A stretch of 64,000 bases of DNA from Plasmopara viticola (taxonomy: Eukaryota > Oomycota > Peronosporomycetes > Peronosporales > Peronosporaceae): NCBI GenBank assembly GCA_001695595.3, contig MBPM02000101.1, positions 62,001-126,000 of the forward strand. The letters run 5' to 3'. This document shows, one piece after another, positions 11,332-22,255 of this stretch. Below the pieces are notes generated by a model that saw nothing but the letters and a program-made list of their open reading frames with translations, searched no databases and was not told the DNA's origin. Made by a program: the position numbers and the translations under genes. How positions within the stretch are numbered: the stretch's first letter is position 1; each line of letters starts with the position of its first letter.

Positions 11332-13596
11332 ATGAAGCCTCGAATGGATCAACTGCGCGTATTTGGTTCGCAAGGCTTCGCTCATATTGACGATGTGAAA
11401 CGGACCAAACTGGAACCCAAGAGCTTCAAGTGTATGTTTCTTGGCTATGCAAAGAATGCCAAGGGCTATCGCGTGTTTGACGTGGAGAATGCCAAGATTA
11501 AAGTGACCCGCTCTGTCAAGTTGGATGAGCGTGAGGTGGGCGGCATCTACGACACGCAAGAGCTTAAGCCGGAAACAATTGTTCAAGTAGTAAAGGATGG
11601 TGATGAAGTCAATGTTCAGCATCAAGTGGATCGACAGTCAGTTTCGGACGATCCCATGGGAGCTGTCGAAGAGACAGTCGAGGATGTCGATATGGAGGAT
11701 GTTAATCGTATGCCAAGCGCCGTTGTACAGCGGCTAATGCCTTCTGAGAGCCCTGTACGAAACGAGCTTGAGCTAACGGAGCATCATCAACCTTCCCAAG
11801 TGCAACAAGAAGATCGTTTGGTGTTTCGGCCTGAATTGGAGCGAACACGAATAAGACGTGAGCCAGTGCTAATGCTTAGAAACGGTTCCGATGGTGGAGA
11901 GTCAACAGAAGGCAGTGAGGGCCCACCGACTCCAAAGCGTGCTAGGATTGACGAAGATGGACTAATTGCGGAAGCCTTTCTTGCCTTCGCTGTGAATATT
12001 GACGATGAAAGGGACTCACCAACTACATATACTCAAGCAATGGCAAGCGACGATGCAATGAAATGGCGTGAAGCAATGGATGCTGAGCTTCGCTCTCACG
12101 AAGAGAATAAAACGTGGACATTGCAGCCACGAGGGAAAATTGGACGCGCAAATGGATCACGATGGGTATTTGCCAAAAAGCGTGATCAGAATGGCGCTAT
12201 CGTGCGATACAAGGCACGACTAGTCGCGAAAGGTTTCAAGCAGAAGTATGGCGTTGACTTTTTTGAGACATATTCCCCGGTTGCAAACATGAATTCGATC
12301 CGAATAATTCTCGCGGTATGTGTTGAATGTGGCTATCAAATGGAACAGCTGGACGTCGACACGGCTTTTCTTAATAGCGTGTTGACGGACAACGTTTTTA
12401 TGGAAGTTCCGCTTGGTGTCGACAATGCTCAAGGATACATATGTCAACTAAACAAGGCCATTTATGGACTTAAGCAAGCAGCGAGTGCCTGGAACAAGAC
12501 AATACATCGTGTCTTCGTCAGGAATGGCTTTAAGAGTTGCGGAGCAGATCAATGTGTTTATGTCAAGAGAACTGAAAAAGGTTTTGCTTACGTTGGACTA
12601 TATGTGGATGACAAGATTATCGCAGCAAGAAGCAGCAAAGAATTAAATCAAGTAAAGGGAGTACTCAAGAATGCTTTCAAGATGAAGGAGCTTGGTCAGG
12701 CGGAATTTATTTTGGGTACGGAAATTGATCACGACAGGTCAGCTGGAATATTGATGATCAAACAGACTCGCTACATCGATGACGTGGTCAAGCGATTCGG
12801 TCAACAAGATGCCAAAAGTGTTGAAAACCCTTGCGTTTCAGGATTGAAGCTGTCGTCAAAGCAGTCACCCACAACGGAAGAGGGACGGTCGACAATGCGA
12901 TCAAAGCCTTATCGCTCTTTGATTGGATGCTTGCTGTACATAACGACATGCACTCGGCCTGATATTGCTTACGTGGTGACGCAGCTATCACGTTTTCTGG
13001 AGAACCCAACACTTCAACATTGGATAGCAGCAATTCGAGTAGTACGGTATCTGAAGACCACGCGTCAAATCGGTATCGTCTACCGAGGAACTGAAAGCGT
13101 TACGATCAAGGCATACTCGGATGCAGATTGGGGCAGCAACACGGATGACAGACGCTCGGTCTCGGGAATTATGGTCATGATTGCAAGCGCACCAGTGGTA
13201 TTTAAGTCGAAGTACCAGCGGACAGTTGCGTTGAGCTCAGCGGAAGCTGAGTACATGACTCTCAATTTATGCATACAAGAAGTTCGTTGGACGCGGGCAA
13301 TGCTAAAGGACATGGGTCACGAGCAAGTTGAACGCACACAAATTTGGGAAGACAACCAAGGTGCTATTGCGTTGGCCAATAACGCCGGATACCATGCTAG
13401 GACGAAGCATGTGAACATCAAGCACCACTTTATCCGTGAGAACGCGCAAGAAGGACTGTTGACGATCGAATTTATCGATACGAAGAGTCAGCTTGCCGAT
13501 ATGCTGACGAGGCCAGATAGAACCAAGATGCTGAAGTATTTGCGCAAAGCATCTGGAATCAAGACCGAGTCACCAACAAAGAACACACAGCATTAG
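11332..13596 (+). CDS. copia family A reverse transcriptase / RNase H ORF
   Basis: A 754-codon open frame, unusually well kept. It starts in the integrase C-terminal part (LRVFGSQGFAH) and has an acidic linker. The RVT_2 reverse transcriptase follows with VAKGFKQKYGVDFFETYSPV, LDVDTAFLN, YGLKQAASAWN and the catalytic LYVDDKIIA. RNase H has YSDADWGS, LSSAEAEYM and EDNQGAIAL. It ends 13 bases before the 3' LTR, across a purine-rich GGTGAGTGGGAG. The Met is only the first Met after the stops, not a natural start. YVDD is intact, so the enzyme region has decayed little. Confidence 0.85.
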   Translation: MKPRMDQLRVFGSQGFAHIDDVKRTKLEPKSFKCMFLGYAKNAKGYRVFDVENAKIKVTRSVKLDEREVGGIYDTQELKPETIVQVVKDGDEVNVQHQVDRQSVSDDPMGAVEETVEDVDMEDVNRMPSAVVQRLMPSESPVRNELELTEHHQPSQVQQEDRLVFRPELERTRIRREPVLMLRNGSDGGESTEGSEGPPTPKRARIDEDGLIAEAFLAFAVNIDDERDSPTTYTQAMASDDAMKWREAMDAELRSHEENKTWTLQPRGKIGRANGSRWVFAKKRDQNGAIVRYKARLVAKGFKQKYGVDFFETYSPVANMNSIRIILAVCVECGYQMEQLDVDTAFLNSVLTDNVFMEVPLGVDNAQGYICQLNKAIYGLKQAASAWNKTIHRVFVRNGFKSCGADQCVYVKRTEKGFAYVGLYVDDKIIAARSSKELNQVKGVLKNAFKMKELGQAEFILGTEIDHDRSAGILMIKQTRYIDDVVKRFGQQDAKSVENPCVSGLKLSSKQSPTTEEGRSTMRSKPYRSLIGCLLYITTCTRPDIAYVVTQLSRFLENPTLQHWIAAIRVVRYLKTTRQIGIVYRGTESVTIKAYSDADWGSNTDDRRSVSGIMVMIASAPVVFKSKYQRTVALSSAEAEYMTLNLCIQEVRWTRAMLKDMGHEQVERTQIWEDNQGAIALANNAGYHARTKHVNIKHHFIRENAQEGLLTIEFIDTKSQLADMLTRPDRTKMLKYLRKASGIKTESPTKNTQH

Positions 13597-13609
13597 CGGT
13601 GAGTGGGAG

Positions 13610-13709
13610 TGTTACAATTTACACCGCTGATCGCATGTTGAACAGGCGGATGGCGTCATAGTATTTACAAGTACGTCACAATTAGTAATTACCAACTGTG
13701 ACGTACTTG
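13610..13709 (+). repeat. truncated family A LTR ending in a fold-back
   Basis: The 3' LTR of family A starts TGTTACAATTTACACC at 13610 and runs to the palindrome GTAATTAC (13685-13692). From there the sequence returns as the reverse complement of the same LTR (CAACTGTGACGTACTTG, 13693-13709) and joins family B pol at 13710. Confidence 0.85.
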
Positions 13710-15666
13710 AACACCAACAAGATCAAAATGAACCTATGGAGTGTGAAGAAGAAGATGAAATTCCAGATGCTCCAATGAATGAGGAGGAGTCCGACACAAA
13801 TGAGTCAAGGGTCGAAATGCTTGGATTACTGACCTCAGTACACTCTGAACTGACAGAGTACAGAACTCCTACACTGGATGCACAGGAAGATCGATTGGTA
13901 ATTCGACCGCAAGTGGAACGTTCAAGGCGTACACATGAACCAATGTTGTTGTTGGAAAACGGATCAGATGCCGATGAAAGTCTGGAAGGAAGCGAAGGAC
14001 CACCATCTTCAAAGCGTGCAAGGATTGATGAAGAGGGCCTTATAGCTGAAGCTATTCTCGCTTACGCTGTGAGTGTTGATGAAGAACCAGACTTGCCTAC
14101 CACGTATGCGCAGGTAATGTCTAGTGACGAGGTAGAACAGTGGCGACAAGCGATGGACGCCGAATTACAGTCGGATCATTAAAACAAAACATGGACACCC
14201 GTTCCACGAGAATCAATTGGACGTACGATTGGATGCCGCTGGGTATTTGCTAAGAAGCGTGACCAGAATGGATGTGCTGTGCGCTACAAAGCACGATTAG
14301 TAGCTAAAGGTTTCAAGCAGAAATACGGCGTGGATTTCGTCGAGATTTACTCTCCAGTGGCCAACATGAACTCAATTTGAGTTGTGCTCGCAGTGTGTGC
14401 GGTATTAGGCTACAAAATGGAACAGCTGGACGTCGACACCGCCTTTCTCAACAGTGTGCTGTCGAATCGTGTTCACATGGAAGTTCCGATTGGTGTTAAG
14501 GGAGCTCAAGGATTTGCGTGTCGGCTGAACAAAGCTATATATGGACTCAAGCAAGATGCAAGCGCTTGGGACGAGACGATCGACCACGTCTTCAAGAAGC
14601 ACGAATTTAAAGGTTGTGGAGCGGATCAATGCGTCTACGTGAAAAAAGTGAAAAAAGGTTTTGTGTACGTATGTCTTTATGTCGATGATATGATCATTGC
14701 AGCCAAGACGAGCGACGAGATTCTAGAAGTCAAGGGGATGCTTAAAGGTGTTTTCAAGATGAAGGATCTCGGTATGGCGAAGTTCATCTTGGGCATGGAG
14801 ATCGACCACGACATGACAGCTTCCACACTAATGATCAAGCAAACACGCTACATTAGCGACGTGGCTGAGCGATTTGGACAGAAAAACGCCAAAAACGTCG
14901 ACAATTCGTGTACGTTAGGTCTCAAACTGTCAACATCACATACCAGGTACAGAAGCTGAGCGTTCAGAGATGCGGTCAAGACCATACCGCTCACTAATTG
15001 TATGTCTGCTATATGTTACAACTTGCACTCGGCCGGACGTCGCATACATCGTGACACAACTGTCTCGATTTCTCGGGGTTATCACATTGGAACGCCGCAA
15101 TTCGTGTATTGCGCTACTTAAATTCGACACGTCATCATGGGATCGTTTACCAAAGAGGGACAGGAAAGGTGATTGTTGAAGCTTTTTCGGATGCTGACTG
15201 CGGTAGCAACACCGATGGCAGACGGTCTGTCTCAGGTGTGCTGATCAACATTGGTAAAGCTCCAGTTGTATTCAAGTCCAAGTATCAAAGAACCGTTGCA
15301 CTAAGTTCCGCAGAAGCAGAGTATATGGCGCTAAGCTTGTGCACACAAGAAGTACTTTAGGCGCGCGCAATGCTCAAGGAGATGGGTCAAGAACAAGTAG
15401 GAGGCACGCAAATATGAAAAGACAATCAAGGTGCGATAGCTTTGGCAAACAACGCGGGCTACCACGCAAGTACAAAGCACGTGGACATCAGACATCACTT
15501 TATTCGGAAAAACGTTCAGCATGGATTTGTCAAGATTGGCTACATTGATACGAAGTGTCAGCTTGCAGATATGCTAACCAAGGCGCTTGGAACCAAGATG
15601 CTGAAGTGTCTGCGCGAAGCCTCCGGAATCAAGACCAAGTCAGCAACAAAAGACACACAGCATTAG
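13710..15666 (+). pseudogene. copia family B pol, 3' half (RT and RNase H)
   Basis: Collinear with 52855-54796. It covers the acidic linker, RT motifs (VAKGFKQKYGVDF, LDVDTAFLNS, LYVDDMIIA at about 14680-14700) and RNase H (FSDADCGSNTDGRRS, LSSAEAEYM, LANNAGYHASTKH). Breaks include TAA at about 14180, TGA at about 14378, TGA at about 14957, and TAG at about 15358 after EVL. The TGA near 14957 and TAG near 15358 are shared with the copy at 50.6-54.95 kb. Confidence 0.85.
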
Positions 15667-15679
15667 CGGTGAGTAGGAG

Positions 15680-15825
15680 TGTAAAATTACACCGCTGAAT
15701 GCATGTTGAACAGGTGGATGGCTTCACAGTGATTACAAGTACGTCACAATTAGTAATTGCATATGGTAGCTGTTCATTGGTCAAGATAAATATATTCACT
15801 TCGATTTTTTACTTTCTTCTCAACA
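15680..15825 (+). repeat. 3' LTR of hybrid copia element (family B)
   Basis: 146 bp, starts TGTAAAATTACACC and ends CTTCTCAACA. Preceded by the purine-rich tract GCGGTGAGTAGGAG. Confidence 0.88.
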
Positions 15826-15830
15826 GATAC
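15826..15830. repeat. 5-bp target-site duplication GATAC (right)
   Basis: Directly follows the 3' LTR and matches 9309-9313. HECT sequence resumes here (ACACTCTCCCTCGC). Confidence 0.9.
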
Positions 15831-16589
15831 ACTCTCCCTCGCTTGCTCGTCAATGCACTTGCGCAGTGCATCAAATATCCCATACCTTGTGGTAATAGCT
15901 AGGTGATACAATACACTCGAGAGTGCTTTTTGTCCTGTAGACGTCGGGTAATTCGAGATATTTGTCAGTGTTTCCAGCAGCAACAAGTACGGATGAGAGA
16001 CGATCGATGCATTCATCACTGACCAATTTAACTCCTTTCGCACTAACGTCTGCAGTACAATTGCACACATCCTCGTAACTTGATCCACCCAACACGCATC
16101 TTTGTCCACTCCAAACAAATTTGCTCCTTCCGCACCCTTTAAACAATTTACAAGTACCATAGACACCAAATAATCCTGTATTTTGCGTATCCTGTCAGCC
16201 GACACCTGATCCTCCATAGCCTAATGTCTAGCAAAGAGAAACTGCCACAGGTAACACTGGAGCTGCACCGTAGGCAACGCTTTATTCTGAATATCGTCGG
16301 CTAACACTGTCTGCGCAAGCTGTAGCTCCAACAAGCTAGTTACTCGAGATCTAGCTTGCTCTGCGGCTTTAAAGCGGCGGTACTGGGCTTGAATTCGAAT
16401 GCTGGCGGCCACACGCGTCTTCATAGCGTGTCGCTCCTCCCTGGCCTAGCGATTTTGCAACATAAGCTCCTCCTTGGACCCAGCAAGCACATTATCTCCT
16501 TTAGAGTTTGACAGCACGGCAATCCGCGCGTTATAGCCCGTCGTGGGCTTCTCGCGGCCGCCAAGATTTACCCTTTCTGTACAAGCCAT
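15826..16589 (-). pseudogene. HECT E3 ligase copy H2, N-terminal part
   Basis: Minus-strand continuation of H2 beyond the copia insertion. The likely original start is the ATG at 16589-16587 (MACTERVNLGG), followed by an in-frame TAG at about 16445. The IQ motif follows (ASIRIQAQYRRFKA, about 16360-16400), then PTVQLQCYLWQFLFARH, a stop near 16220, and the helical stretch from MEDQVSADRIRKIQDYL. An N-terminal IQ motif followed by a HECT C-terminus is the UBE3B/UBE3C plan. H4 has the same N-terminus and the same TAG. Confidence 0.8.
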
Positions 16590-16877
16590 AGCGGAGCATC
16601 TGGTGTAAGCGCAGCATCGGGCGTCAGCGCATCCTTTGGCGTAGGGACATCCTTGAGCACATCCTAAAGCATGGGCGCAGCGTTGTGTGTAGGTGCATCT
16701 TTTAGCGATGAGATTGCCATTTTAGATGCTGCGCACTTTGGTCTACAGACAATTCTTTCGTTGGCCGTTCAAAATGGATTGGCCGACTGTCATTGCTATG
16801 ACCAGACCGACTACTGGACAAAGATATTTCGAAATCAACGTCAAGAGAAATGTGACGGATTGATGCCTGGAGCTTAA
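16590..16877 (+). pseudogene. unrecognised X ORF family, copy 1
   Basis: The plus strand reads an Ala/Gly/Ser-rich run (GASGVSAASGVSASFG) and a TAA at about 16668. It then reads SMGAALCVGASFSDEI..DAAHFGLQ and ends DCHCYDQTDYW..LMPGA with TAA at 16875-16877. Four copies exist: here, 30.4, 24.8 and 56.6 kb. In the HECT-linked copies the X frame runs head-on from the HECT N-terminus on the opposite strand. I do not recognise the family. The cysteine pattern is CHC plus Cys near the end. Confidence 0.45.
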
Positions 16878-17477
16878 CTTTTAGGTTTTAAGTTGTCGTC
16901 CATATAAAACGAAGCTCTCGAATATTGTACTTCAGAAAAGAAAGGGGTAGGGTGAGGTAGGAAATAATTTACAAAACAGTATCTCCATTCTGTTCCTCTC
17001 TACATCCGCTATCCTTCTTCAAGAACGGGAGACATTGTTTGAAGTCCTTTGAGACGTTGCTGCTTGCTGCGATACAAGCATCACACTAGCACACATGCCA
17101 AAACCTTCTCACCACTCATTTTGTCGGATAAAGACTTCACCTATGCGATTGTCCATTTTAGCATAGAAGTGCGTTAATAAGAAATTTCCATGCCTTATTC
17201 TCAGCAGCGTGCCAGATTAGCGATGTACCGAAACCTTGTGCTCCGCATCGCTCCCTTTGTCACTACATAGCGCATACTTCCTTGCTCCCACATAAATTTC
17301 GATCAAGCTTTTGATGCCGGATCAGAATTTGACAATTTGCGCTGTGTTGTTGAAGCCTTTGCTGGCAAAGCACGTCTGCTGACTAATTGTGGTCCAAGCA
17401 TTATGATAATTGTGAGGATAAAGAACAGGTGAAGTGGCGATAGGAAAGCTTGATATCCATTAAAATAATTACGTCAT
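16878..17477. other. T spacer (CRN 3' flank)
   Basis: Similar to 4769-5368 with an extra ~100 bp at the left (GAAGCTCTCGAATATTG...) that is deleted beside H1, H3 and H5. No supported gene. Confidence 0.5.
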
Positions 17478-18299
17478 TCACTGCGAAGACTGAAATGATG
17501 CACTCCTCAATCGTCTCTTGCGATTTGTGAATGCTTTCCTGCATTGCGACACTAACCCTGGTAGTTTCTCTACAATTTGGTCTAAAAAGTGGCCATACGC
17601 GCTAATCAAGCCCAACGTACATACAGCCGGCGGCACTCCATTCTTCAAACATTTTTCTTTGTCACCGACACTTTCTCCATACGAAAAAACAATAGCAATG
17701 AAGACCAAGCTGATGAGATAGAGGATGTTGAAAAAGACTGAGAGCAACCGCGCAACTGCTGTTCTGGCCAAGTCAGGCAAACATGCGTTGAGGTCAGTTT
17801 GTTGCAACATCTCTGAAACGATATACATACCTTCGCAAACATCAACACCTTTCTTGCCGCAAATTTCCGTTTCATCGGTAAGCAGAGAAAAATTTTCATC
17901 CGCGACCGCAACGCTGACATGATCTCTCCCACGTGTATCAACGAGCACGTGAATCACTTTCTCCGTGGGGAAGTTTCTATCGCTCACATCGAAGTAATTC
18001 TTTATAGACCACGTTGGCTTTAATAGAAGTCCTTTCTTCAAATGTTTTTTTTCTATGTCCTCTGGTATCGTCGCGTTCTGAAGCCGAACCAAATCGCCGT
18101 CATCGTCCTTCATCCACTTGCCTTTTTTGTTTTTGCTGCCGCCCTTCTTCGCGAGATAAAGAACAAGCTTGTCCGACGGAAAATCATATTGCGCTTTCGT
18201 CTTGATCTGGTCCTTTAAGATTGCAACCGATTGCTGGTTGCCAATCTCAACGGCGATTACACGTTCCTCGCCGACAATTGCGCAAAACAACTCCACCAT
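17478..18299 (-). CDS. Crinkler-type effector protein, copy b
   Basis: At 273 residues this is the longest uninterrupted CRN ORF here. The header is MVELFCAIVGEE with LYLAK near 47-51 and a KKGGSKNKKGK linker. The middle block is of the WSIKNYFDVSD type, and the IHVLVDTRG motif ends the header. The C-terminal block has a hydrophobic helix (LLSVFFNILYLISLVFIAIVF). It then runs about 45 residues past the copies that stop at HGTFLN, through HFLDQIVEKLPGLVSQC to a basic end KRRLRSASFQSSQ. Start chosen by the conserved ATG and leader. Confidence 0.85.
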   Translation of the reverse strand: MVELFCAIVGEERVIAVEIGNQQSVAILKDQIKTKAQYDFPSDKLVLYLAKKGGSKNKKGKWMKDDDGDLVRLQNATIPEDIEKKHLKKGLLLKPTWSIKNYFDVSDRNFPTEKVIHVLVDTRGRDHVSVAVADENFSLLTDETEICGKKGVDVCEGMYIVSEMLQQTDLNACLPDLARTAVARLLSVFFNILYLISLVFIAIVFSYGESVGDKEKCLKNGVPPAVCTLGLISAYGHFLDQIVEKLPGLVSQCRKAFTNRKRRLRSASFQSSQ

Positions 18300-18767
18300 G
18301 TTTCTTCACGGAAAGTTCGAAAATGCTTCTTTTCCAGCAAGCTTAACGAACTTGGTACCCTCCGAAAAGCGATGATGACATTCAGATAGAAGCGATACTT
18401 TGTACTAAATTTGATATTCGATTAATATAATATTATTTTTGGACAGAGAATGTAATAGGCACACGCTGAAAATGTTCAATAGCCACACACACACATGTAG
18501 TCAAAACCTCTCTAAGTTTTTTTCATAAATCCCAATTTTTTTTTTCGATTCCCTTCAGACCGTCGTGATATTTGTTAAATGACAACGGTGTTACTAAGTC
18601 CTACACGTAAAGTCTGAAAGAAGCACAAAGCATGACTAACGCTGTTTTTAACATGGCTGCTAGTACAAGAAAAGCTCATTCCGTAAAGCTGACCTTATGA
18701 GCACGCGGCAGCCACCGCTAACTTATGGCTTTGTGATTAATGCCAAAGGAAATACGGTCCATGTGTT
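18300..18767. other. CRN upstream block and S spacer
   Basis: Repeats the CRN leader and AT-rich promoter-like block (18300-18480), then S spacer (18490-18767) with the short MAASTRKAHSV ORF interrupted by a one-base loss (GTAAAGCTGACC). Nothing else is supported. Confidence 0.5.
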
Positions 18768-18947
18768 TACACACTCGGCAGATCCGTCTTGTCAACGATG
18801 TGAGCGAACGGGAACGGCCCAACAAATTCATACTGATTCTGCTTACGCGCCGACTTTTCCACTTCGGTATAGTCGAGATTCGAGTAGAACACTTTGTTTG
18901 CAGCATACGATTGTGCATGAAGTTGCCAAATTGTGCCTTGTATCGCT
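18768..18947 (-). pseudogene. papain-like cysteine protease, 3' end fragment
   Basis: The last ~55 codons of the protease seen more fully at 36.3 kb: YAANKVFYSNLDY, then RKQNQYEFVGPFPFAHIVDK and DLPSV before TAA at 18768-18770. About 28 bp are missing upstream, which shifts the frame before HAQSY. It joins HECT H3 at 18946-18949. It lacks the catalytic residues, so this is a relic. Confidence 0.75.
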
Positions 18948-21656
18948 TAAGATGATTGCACATTTAGTTTGTAATTGGCCATCAAATGGATATACCGGAT
19001 TCGATTTGCATTCGTGACGGAAGTATTGGCTCCATCAGGAACGACATTCCGTGTCACCACTTCACCGAACTCCATTTCGTTTACACTGAATGTTTAGGTA
19101 AGATCTTCCACATTGCCATCGCAGAGCTTAAGGCGCATGAGAGATGCGTACAGCTCCGGGTCTAATGAGTGCAAATCGTCTATATAATTGAACTTGCCGA
19201 GAAGTTTGTTCAAAAAAATGCCGCAAACTGTGGCTCCACTAATATATTTTCGTAGACAGCCTTAGTAAGAACACAACCGAGAAAGCGATAGCGGTCGAGT
19301 GACTCTTTACGTGTATCTACAACATAGCGTGCGCCAGGATTTGGGTACAAAAGGTGCTCCTCGGTTTCCAAAAAGAAACCATACTCTGGCGAGAAAACAC
19401 TCTTCGCAAGACAATCCATGTACTCTTTGAACACACCACCGCCGTCAATCCCCGTCTCTTGTAAACCTTGCTCATTGATAAAGGTGATTTTGATTCGCAT
19501 CTTAAGGGATGAAGGGGACATCGTGTCGCACACTTTCCGAAAAAAATCAAAGCTGTCGTTGACAATTTCATCACGCTTCACCCACACTTGCAAAGCTTGC
19601 GAGTACTCGTCACGAACGTTGCCTAGCTTTGCCTTTCCGTCTTCCAAAAGTTTTTTAAAAGCTGGACACGTTCTTTGAAAGATAAGACTTGAGGGATCGT
19701 GACGAGAATAAGAGCTGCGTGAGCATACGAAAATGACGCCTTCCCATTCATCAGCAGAAAATATCGCGTGTACATCGCGATTACCGTCTCCTTTCATCAA
19801 CTCAAGATCCACAAACTCTTTGATAACAGGCATTGAATGCCACAGCCACGCACCATCAGGCATATAGCAGCGTCGGCAGTCTCGGTCGTACAATTGATTA
19901 AACAGCTTTATTTGACGACACAACTGCCGCAAATAAAACCAGTTTCTTCTCGTCCATGCTATCAGCTGAAAGCGTGTTGCTAAGGCTAATTGTCCAGCAC
20001 GTGTCGTAGATAAACCGCTTCAAAAACGTTACAACGGTTTGAACTTTTGTTAAACTTAAAGGCCAAGGCCCGTCGTAAAATGCTTTATCATCTAGACTCA
20101 GAAGCATGTGACTATAGACGACATTAAAAACTATCAGCACTTGCAATTGCTACGTCGATTGGTGAGCAAACCTGTAAAATGTTGTGGTGCTATGTTTTCA
20201 ACTCTGGTTTTTATCCACTGCCACACACTGCAAACTAAACTTGCGTTGCTGGTGGTGTTGTCATAGGTGCCAGCATGTTGCTCAACGGTCATTGCACTTA
20301 AAAGAGCCAACAAAGCGGCAGGTGGATTTGCAAATTTGGCTGCCACGCTCAGTTCGTAGGGTCTTCCAATTGACAACAACACGGTGCTCAAGAAGTGACA
20401 GAACCATGGAACAGCATCCTCATCAGCAACATCTTGCTTATCACCAAGATGCACGAATATGTCAAGGCATCGTGCACTAAACTTAGACTGGCAAATAAGC
20501 TGCCACTGAAGACGTACGCTCGCCTCGGCTTCACCCAAAGCCACAGTACCACATCGAACTTCCTCGTCCGATGCTAAAACTCCAGTCGTAAGATACGTCG
20601 GGGGAGCGATCGGACCTTCTGCTTCATCCATGTTGTAATCTTCTTCAAGTGCCATAGGACCTTGCTCGCATTGCTTTACATCGAACGCCCATTGCACTAA
20701 CGAGGAAGTTACAAGACCGACATGATACACGGGACGACTTGAACAAAAGCACTATCATACGAGCAAATGGACGTTAGCTCAACAACATTGCCAACTACAA
20801 TCGCGCGTTGCTGCCACGACATCGCTCTTATTGCATAACGATCACAAAATTGCTGTAAAATAGACGCCCAGAACAGCCCCGCTGTCATTGTTTTGTCAAT
20901 TACGGTCGCGACCACAAAGCTTGTAAGTATAGAGCTTACTGCACAAGGAGAAAGCAGAACTCTCTCTCCGAATGTCTGATACACGAAAAATTGTCGCCTT
21001 TGCTGGTCTTAAATCCACCACCGTAGTGTTTGAGCAGCGATATTCACAACGACTTGAGCCAACCGATCATTCTCCAAACGTGATACACTCTCCCTCGCTT
21101 GCTCGTCAATGCACTTGCGCAGTGCATCAAATATCCCATACCTTGTGGTAATAGCTAGGTGATACAATACACTCGAGAGTGCCTTTTGTCCTGTAGACGT
21201 CGGATAATTCGAGATATTTGTCAGTGTTTCCAGCAGCAACAAGTACGGATGTGAGTTGATCGATGGATTCATCACTGACGTTTTCAACTCCTTTCGCACT
21301 AACGCCTGCAGTACAATTTCACACATCCTCGTAACTTGATACACCCATCATGCATCTTTGTCCACTCCAAACAAATTTGCTGCTTTCTCACCCTTTAACC
21401 AACTCACGAGTACTATAAACACCAAATAATCCTGTGCGCTGCGTATCCTGTCAGTCGACACCTGGTCCTTCATAGTTTTATGTCTCGCAAAGAGAAAGTG
21501 TCGCAGGTAACACTGAAGCTGCACCGTAGGCAACGCTTTATTCTGAATATCGTCGGTTTACACGGTCTGCGCACGCTGTAGCTCCAACAAGCTGAGTACT
21601 TGAGATCTAGCTTGCTCTGCGGCTTTCAAACGGCGGTACTGGGCTTGTATTCGAAA
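18948..21656 (-). pseudogene. HECT E3 ligase copy H3 (lacks catalytic end)
   Basis: Collinear with H1 from the IQ remnant (21650) through the helical middle and early HECT domain: GIDGGGVFKEYMD at about 19430, and LDRYRFLGCVLTKAVYENILVE at about 19260. The region after NYKLNVQSS, including ELQMLIGG and the catalytic Cys, is absent and replaced by the protease tail. Other lesions are the N-terminal TAA at about 21557, a stop at 21344, and breaks near 20990, 20710, 20140 and 19680. Cannot be an active ligase. Confidence 0.85.
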
Positions 21657-22255
21657 CAGTATCTCCATTCTGTTCCACTCTACATCCGCTATCCTTGTTC
21701 AAGAACAGGAGATATTGTTTAAGTCCTTTGAGACCTTGCTGCTTACTGCGATGCAATCATCATACTAGCACACATGCAAAAATCTTCGCACCACTCATTT
21801 CGTCGGATTAAGACTTCACCTTAGCGATTGTCCATTATAGCATAGAAGTGCGTTTATAAAATATTTCCATGCCTTGTTCTGAGCAGCGTGCCAGATTGGC
21901 GATGTACCGAAACCTTGTTCTCCGCATCGCTCCCTTTGTCACTACATAACGCATACTTCCTTGCTCCCACATAAACGTCGATCAAGCTTTTGATGCCGGA
22001 TCAGAATTTGACAATTTGCGCTGTGCTGTTGAAGCCTCTGCTGGCAAAGCATGTCTGCTGACTCATTGTGGTCCAGGCATTATGATAAATGTGAGGAGTA
22101 AGAACAGGTGAAGTGGCGATAGGAAAGCTTGATATCCATTAAAATAATTACGTCATTCACTACGAAGACTGAAATGATGCACTCATCAACCGTCTCTAGC
22201 GATTTGTGATAGCTTTCCTGCATTGCGACACTAACCCTGGCACCTTCTCTTAAAT
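21657..22255. other. T spacer (left arm of inverted repeat)
   Basis: CRN-c 3' flank, about 600 bp, nearly identical in reverse complement to 24084-24680. No supported gene. Confidence 0.5.

Larger units (their letters stand above)
9314..15825 (+). mobile_element. hybrid Ty1/copia element, family A body with family B 3' end
   Basis: A 6.5-kb insertion in HECT H2 bounded by GATAC duplications. In order: LTR 9314-9460, family A gag-pol 9503-13596, truncated family A 3' LTR 13610-13692, a 17-bp fold-back 13693-13709, the family B pol 3' half 13710-15666, and the family B LTR 15680-15825. The two bodies are clearly different families, compared with 57.5-61.9 kb (A) and 50.6-54.95 kb (B). Several stops mean it is not autonomous. 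Confidence 0.9.
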
